Of a stretch of DNA of 64,000 nt, positions 60,728 to 64,000 are shown one piece after another. The first letter of the stretch is position 1; every line of letters begins with the position of its first letter. A model generated the notes under the pieces. The model was not told the DNA's origin. It made no database searches and saw nothing but the letters and a program-made list of their open reading frames with translations. The position numbers were made by a program, and so were the translations under genes. This DNA is from Ramlibacter humi (lineage in GTDB: Bacteria; Pseudomonadota; Gammaproteobacteria; Burkholderiales; Burkholderiaceae_C): NCBI RefSeq assembly GCF_004681975.1, contig NZ_SMLK01000001.1, positions 868,001-932,000 of the forward strand. The letters are read 5' to 3'.

Positions 60728-61549
60728 TCAAAGCGCTTGCCGCACCAGCGACGCCGCCGCATCCGCGGGCAGGTTCAGCAGGTGGCCGGCTTCGGTGAAA
60801 TCGTCGGGCAGGGCCGGGTTGTGCCAGCCGCCGTGTTCCAGGTGCCGCGCCACCTGCACCGCCAGCCGCAGCGTGCGCGTGCGGCTGCTGTCGCCGTGCA
60901 GCGCGTCCACGGCCTGCCGCACGGGCAGCGCGACGCCCCAGCGTTCGAGCAGCTGCTGGCCGATGGCGGACAGCTCGATGCCCAGCACCGCACGCTGCGC
61001 CTGCACGGACCGCAGCGCGGGATCCATCTTCTGCGCCATCGCGATCGCCAGCGCCGCGCCCGACGCTTCGCACCACAGCAACAGCCCGGCGAAGTCGTGC
61101 AGCAGCGCGGCCTGGTGCAGCAGTTCGGCGTCGTCGTCCTGGCGGTGCACCGCGAAAGCCGCCGCGATGCGCGCGGCCGCATGCGCGCGCTCGATGGCGG
61201 CCAGCGCGCCCTGCAGCGCCGCGGGCTCGTGCGCCAGGCGGTCCTGCAGCACCGGCAGGTTTTCGCAGGCCCGGAAGAACGGGTCCACGCCCACCAGCAC
61301 CAGCGCGGCCGTCACGGTCTGCACCGGCGTCGCCAGGCGCGAGCCGAAGCGGCTGGCCACGAGGTGCAGCGTGCGCATCACCATGAACGGGTCGCGCAGC
61401 ACCACGTCGGCCAGCCGGTTGGCGTCGGCATGGTCGGGCCGCGCCGCCCAGTGCGCCAGGCCCTCGCGGGTGGCGTGCAGCACGGGCAGCGCCGCGGGCG
61501 CCATCGCCAGCAGGCGCTGGGCTTCGGGCGAAGTCGCGGCGGTGTCCAT
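60728..61549 (-). CDS. HDOD-domain signalling protein
   Basis: A 273-aa, mostly helical protein of the HDOD family (degenerate HD fold, with no phosphodiesterase activity expected). The central part DDAELLHQAALLHDFAGLLL holds an HD-like pair in QAALLHDF, and ERWGVALPVRQAVDALHGDS is typical of HDOD proteins. The N-terminal part (PFFRACENLPVLQDRLAHEP) belongs to the same fold. Such proteins often sit in two-component and c-di-GMP circuits, which fits the response regulator and sensor divergent from it. Confidence 0.82.
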   Translation of the reverse strand: MDTAATSPEAQRLLAMAPAALPVLHATREGLAHWAARPDHADANRLADVVLRDPFMVMRTLHLVASRFGSRLATPVQTVTAALVLVGVDPFFRACENLPVLQDRLAHEPAALQGALAAIERAHAAARIAAAFAVHRQDDDAELLHQAALLHDFAGLLLWCEASGAALAIAMAQKMDPALRSVQAQRAVLGIELSAIGQQLLERWGVALPVRQAVDALHGDSSRTRTLRLAVQVARHLEHGGWHNPALPDDFTEAGHLLNLPADAAASLVRQAL

Positions 61550-61650
61550 GACCAGCGGTTTCGGCAGCGGCGGCGCCGGCTTGAGGGCTTAGGCATTCGG
61601 CTGATGCCCCCCTTCCTTCATTCCCCCCTTCGCGGGCCGAAAGGACTCCC

Positions 61651-62343
61651 ATGAACATCCTGATCGTGGACGACGACGAGATCGCCCGCATGTCGCTGGC
61701 CAACATCCTCCATGGCCTGGGCCAGGTCGCCCTGGCCGAGGACGGCGAGGAGGCCTGGGAGAAGCTGCAGGGAGGGCTGCGTCCCGAGGTGTGCTGCTGC
61801 GACATCAACATGCCCCGGCTGGACGGGCTGGGCCTGATGCAGCGCGTGCGCGCGCATCCGGTGCTGCACGACCTGCCTTTCGTGCTGATCTCCGCCGCGT
61901 CAGACCGCCAGACCGTGCAGAACGCCATCGCCGGCGGCGTGGCGGGCTACATCCTCAAGCCCTACCTGGCCGTGCAGACGCGCACGCTGGTGGAACGCGT
62001 GCTGCGCGAGCGCCGCGCGTCCGAGTCCGAGAACGTGCTGGTCACGCGCCGGCGCCTGGCCATCGGGGCCGACCAGCTGGGCGGCCTTCTGGGCAAGCTG
62101 CGCGACGACGCGGCCGAATGCGCCGCGGCCCTGGCCGCCGGCGGCGACACCGATGCGCGCCTGCAGCGCCTGTACAGCGGCACGCTGGTGCTGGGCCTGT
62201 GGCGCGGCACCGCGCTGCTGAAGGACCTGCTGTCCAGGGGCCCCGCGGGCGCGGCGCGCGCGAAGCTGACGCTGGACGAGCTGCTGCGGCTGGTGGAACG
62301 CCAGCTGCGCGAACTGGGGGCCGCCCCGGCCCACGCGGCATGA
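61651..62343 (+). CDS. Response regulator with helical output extension
   Basis: A 230-aa protein. The receiver domain (residues 1-120) has Asp7-9, phospho-acceptor Asp51 (CCCDINMPRLDG) and Lys103 (YILKPY). The output region from about 125 on is all helical (LLGKLRDDAAECAAALAAGG then RLQRLYSGTLVLGLW), with no DNA-binding or enzymatic motif I recognise. ATG 61651 is 101 bases from the divergent HDOD gene. It overlaps the next gene as ATGA. Confidence 0.82.
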   Translation: MNILIVDDDEIARMSLANILHGLGQVALAEDGEEAWEKLQGGLRPEVCCCDINMPRLDGLGLMQRVRAHPVLHDLPFVLISAASDRQTVQNAIAGGVAGYILKPYLAVQTRTLVERVLRERRASESENVLVTRRRLAIGADQLGGLLGKLRDDAAECAAALAAGGDTDARLQRLYSGTLVLGLWRGTALLKDLLSRGPAGAARAKLTLDELLRLVERQLRELGAAPAHAA

Positions 62344-64000
62344 TCAAGGAGCCGCACCTGGACCTGCAGGAGCAGTGCCGCCTGGCGCGGCTGGCCGCCT
62401 TGCAGGTGATGGACACGGGCGCGGAAGCGGTGCTGGACGGCATCACGAAGCTGGCCGCGTCGCTCACCGGCCAGCCGATCGCGCTGATCTCGCTGCTGGA
62501 CGCCGAGCGGCAGTGGTTCAAGTCGGCGGTCGGGCTGCGGCAAGGCACCGGCAGCCCGCGCAACCTCTCCTACTGCCAGCACGTGATCCGGCAGGACGGC
62601 TTCTTCGAGATCGAGGACGCCCGCACCGACCCGCGGGTCGCCGGCGATCCGGCGGAGCACGAAGGAAGGCCGATCCTGCACTACGCCGCCCACCCGCTGG
62701 TGATGCCGGGCGGCGAGCGCATCGGCACGCTCTGTGTGGCCGGCCCCGAACCGGGGCGGCTCACCGGTGACCAATCGCACTGGCTGGGCCAGCTGGCGCG
62801 CAACGCCGTCGACGTGCTGCTGCTGCGCGAGCAGGAACTCGCCCTGCGCCACGAGCGCAGCCTCTCCGGCATCGAACTGCTGGCCGAGCTGGCGCCCGTC
62901 GGCCTGAGCTGGGGCGACGTGACCGGCGCGGTGACCGAAGCCAATTCGTTGTGGCCGAAGGTGCTGGGCGGCGAATCCTTCGAGGCGATGCGCGGCATGC
63001 GCTGGGTGCACCGCATCCACCCGGACGATCGCAAGGCGTTCAGCGCCGAATGGGAGGTCGCGCTGCGCGAGCGGCGCCCGATGAACGGCCTGATCCGGCC
63101 GATCCCGCACGAAGGCGAGCGGCAGCGCTGGGTCAAGTTCCGCACCCACGCGGTCACCCGCGCGGACGGCACGCCCGGCTTCGTCGCCGCGCTGCTGGAC
63201 GTGACCGAGATGCACGAGCTGCAGGACCGCGCCGAGAAGGAGAACGCCTTGCTGCAGGCCGTGATCGAGCACATGCCGTCGGGGCTGACGGTGTTCGACG
63301 ACGGCATGCGCCACGTGATCAGCAACCGGCGTGTGCGCCGCATGCTGAACCTGCCGGACCACGTGTTCGAGGCGCCGGACGCGACGTTCCAGTCGATCGG
63401 CCTGCTCCTGGCCCGGCGCGGCGACTACGGGCCGGGCGATCCGCAGGCGCTCGTGGAGGAACGCACCCGCAACGCGAGGCTCGCGCCCCACCGCAGCGAA
63501 CGCCTGCTGCCCGACGGCCGGACGGTGGAGGTGATCGGCGACACCATGCCCGGCGGCGTCCTGGTCACGACCTACAACGACGTGACCGAAGCCCGCCGCG
63601 TCACGGCTGAACTGGAGGTCAGCCGCGAGCGCCTGGAGCGCGCCCACGACGCCTCGGAGGTGGGCCTGTGGGAATACGACGTGACCACCGGTGCGGCCTA
63701 CATCTCGGGGCGCTGGGCCGACATGCTGGGCCTGCCCCCCGAGGAACGCCACACGCCCGGCGGGAACATCCTGGCGCGCATCCCCAAGGAGGAGCTGCCG
63801 CGCCTGTACGCGGCGCACAAGGCGATGCTGCGCGGCGAGACGCCCCGCTTCGCCGAGGAGCACCCGATCCGCACCGTGGGCGGCGAACTGATCTGGCTGC
63901 TGACCGAAGGCCAGGTGACGGCGCGCTCGCCCGAGGGCCGCGCGCTGCGCGTGGTGGGCGTCAGCCGCAACATCACGCAGCGCCGCAGGGCCGACGAGGC
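62340..64000 (+). CDS. GAF/PAS sensor protein, probable histidine kinase (3' end outside window)
   Basis: Open from ATG 62340 (MIKEPHLDLQEQCRLARLAA) to the window edge, 553 codons. GAF domain about 15-165 (WFKSAVGLRQGT, LSYCQHVIRQDGFFEIEDAR, IGTLCVAGPEPGRL). PAS-like domains follow: about 190-300 (ending AALLDVTEMHELQD), about 310-420 (PSGLTVFDDGMRHVISNRRV) and a third from about 435 (LWEYDVTTGAAYISGRWADM). A histidine-kinase or GGDEF output is expected beyond the edge. ATGA overlap with the response-regulator gene marks it as the partner. Confidence 0.85.
   Translation, partial: MIKEPHLDLQEQCRLARLAALQVMDTGAEAVLDGITKLAASLTGQPIALISLLDAERQWFKSAVGLRQGTGSPRNLSYCQHVIRQDGFFEIEDARTDPRVAGDPAEHEGRPILHYAAHPLVMPGGERIGTLCVAGPEPGRLTGDQSHWLGQLARNAVDVLLLREQELALRHERSLSGIELLAELAPVGLSWGDVTGAVTEANSLWPKVLGGESFEAMRGMRWVHRIHPDDRKAFSAEWEVALRERRPMNGLIRPIPHEGERQRWVKFRTHAVTRADGTPGFVAALLDVTEMHELQDRAEKENALLQAVIEHMPSGLTVFDDGMRHVISNRRVRRMLNLPDHVFEAPDATFQSIGLLLARRGDYGPGDPQALVEERTRNARLAPHRSERLLPDGRTVEVIGDTMPGGVLVTTYNDVTEARRVTAELEVSRERLERAHDASEVGLWEYDVTTGAAYISGRWADMLGLPPEERHTPGGNILARIPKEELPRLYAAHKAMLRGETPRFAEEHPIRTVGGELIWLLTEGQVTARSPEGRALRVVGVSRNITQRRRADE

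Noticed and set aside
1-64000. CRISPR arrays, tRNA or rRNA genes, complete insertion sequences or phage genes
   Set aside because: None seen: no regularly spaced repeats, no cloverleaf or rRNA signatures, no transposase or integrase coding sequence.

Overview
The window is high-GC, densely packed DNA from a betaproteobacterium, most likely Burkholderiales/Comamonadaceae (Ramlibacter- or Variovorax-like). Supporting this are a Bug/TctC-type solute receptor with a divergent IclR regulator, the FlhDC-headed flagellar system with FlhF, the dispersed REP-like palindromes, and overlapping ATGA/GTGA gene junctions. Genus is inference; no rRNA or tRNA gene was seen.

Layout. 1-10.4 kb is accessory metabolism and transport: a CDF metal exporter cut by the window edge, a LysE-type exporter, an MFS gene with an apparent one-base frameshift, an azlCD pair, a chromate transporter followed by a remnant of a ChrC-like superoxide dismutase, a Bug receptor/RraA-like aldolase/2-hydroxyacid dehydrogenase operon divergent from an IclR regulator, and a second chromate transporter. 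10.4-21.4 kb (minus strand) carries fliL-M-N-O-P-Q-R and fliF-G-H-I-J-K. fliE then reads plus, followed directly by a CHASE hybrid kinase. A second membrane kinase converges on it at the end of a minus-strand run fliC2-fliC1-fliD-fliS-fliT. 33-45.2 kb (plus) holds flhDC, motAB-cheY-cheZ, flhB-flhA-flhF-flhG-like-fliA and a chemoreceptor. 45.4-48.7 kb is a small accessory island (GNAT, hypotheticals, VOC protein, Imm11-family protein). 48.8-60.7 kb holds flgN-flgM-flgA (minus) and flgB to flgL (plus). 60.7-64 kb is a signalling module: an HDOD protein, a response regulator and a GAF/PAS sensor that runs off the end.

Together this is an almost complete flagellar regulon. FlhDC is the predicted master regulator, FliA (sigma-28) and FlgM the late switch, and MotAB/CheY/CheZ plus one receptor give motor and response control (cheA, cheW, cheR and cheB are not here). 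Sigma-28-like promoters (T[CT]AA[GC]TT-type, N11, GCCGAtAA/GCCGAAGA) can be read upstream of both fliC genes, fliS, motA, the receptor, flgM, flgB and perhaps fliE. Candidate class-II operators recur upstream of fliL, flgB, flhD and flgM.

The most unusual signal is that dispersed palindromic repeats are built in frame into the 5' ends of two flagellar genes. A repeat of about 113 bp lies inside the fliP leader and a REP doublet lies inside the flgI leader, each between the overlapping start codon and the hydrophobic signal sequence. Two more copies of the fliP element lie just after flhC and cheZ. Other notable points are an FlhG-like protein without a P-loop, a charged insert in FliL, and direct-repeat/palindromic motifs at flhD and motA.
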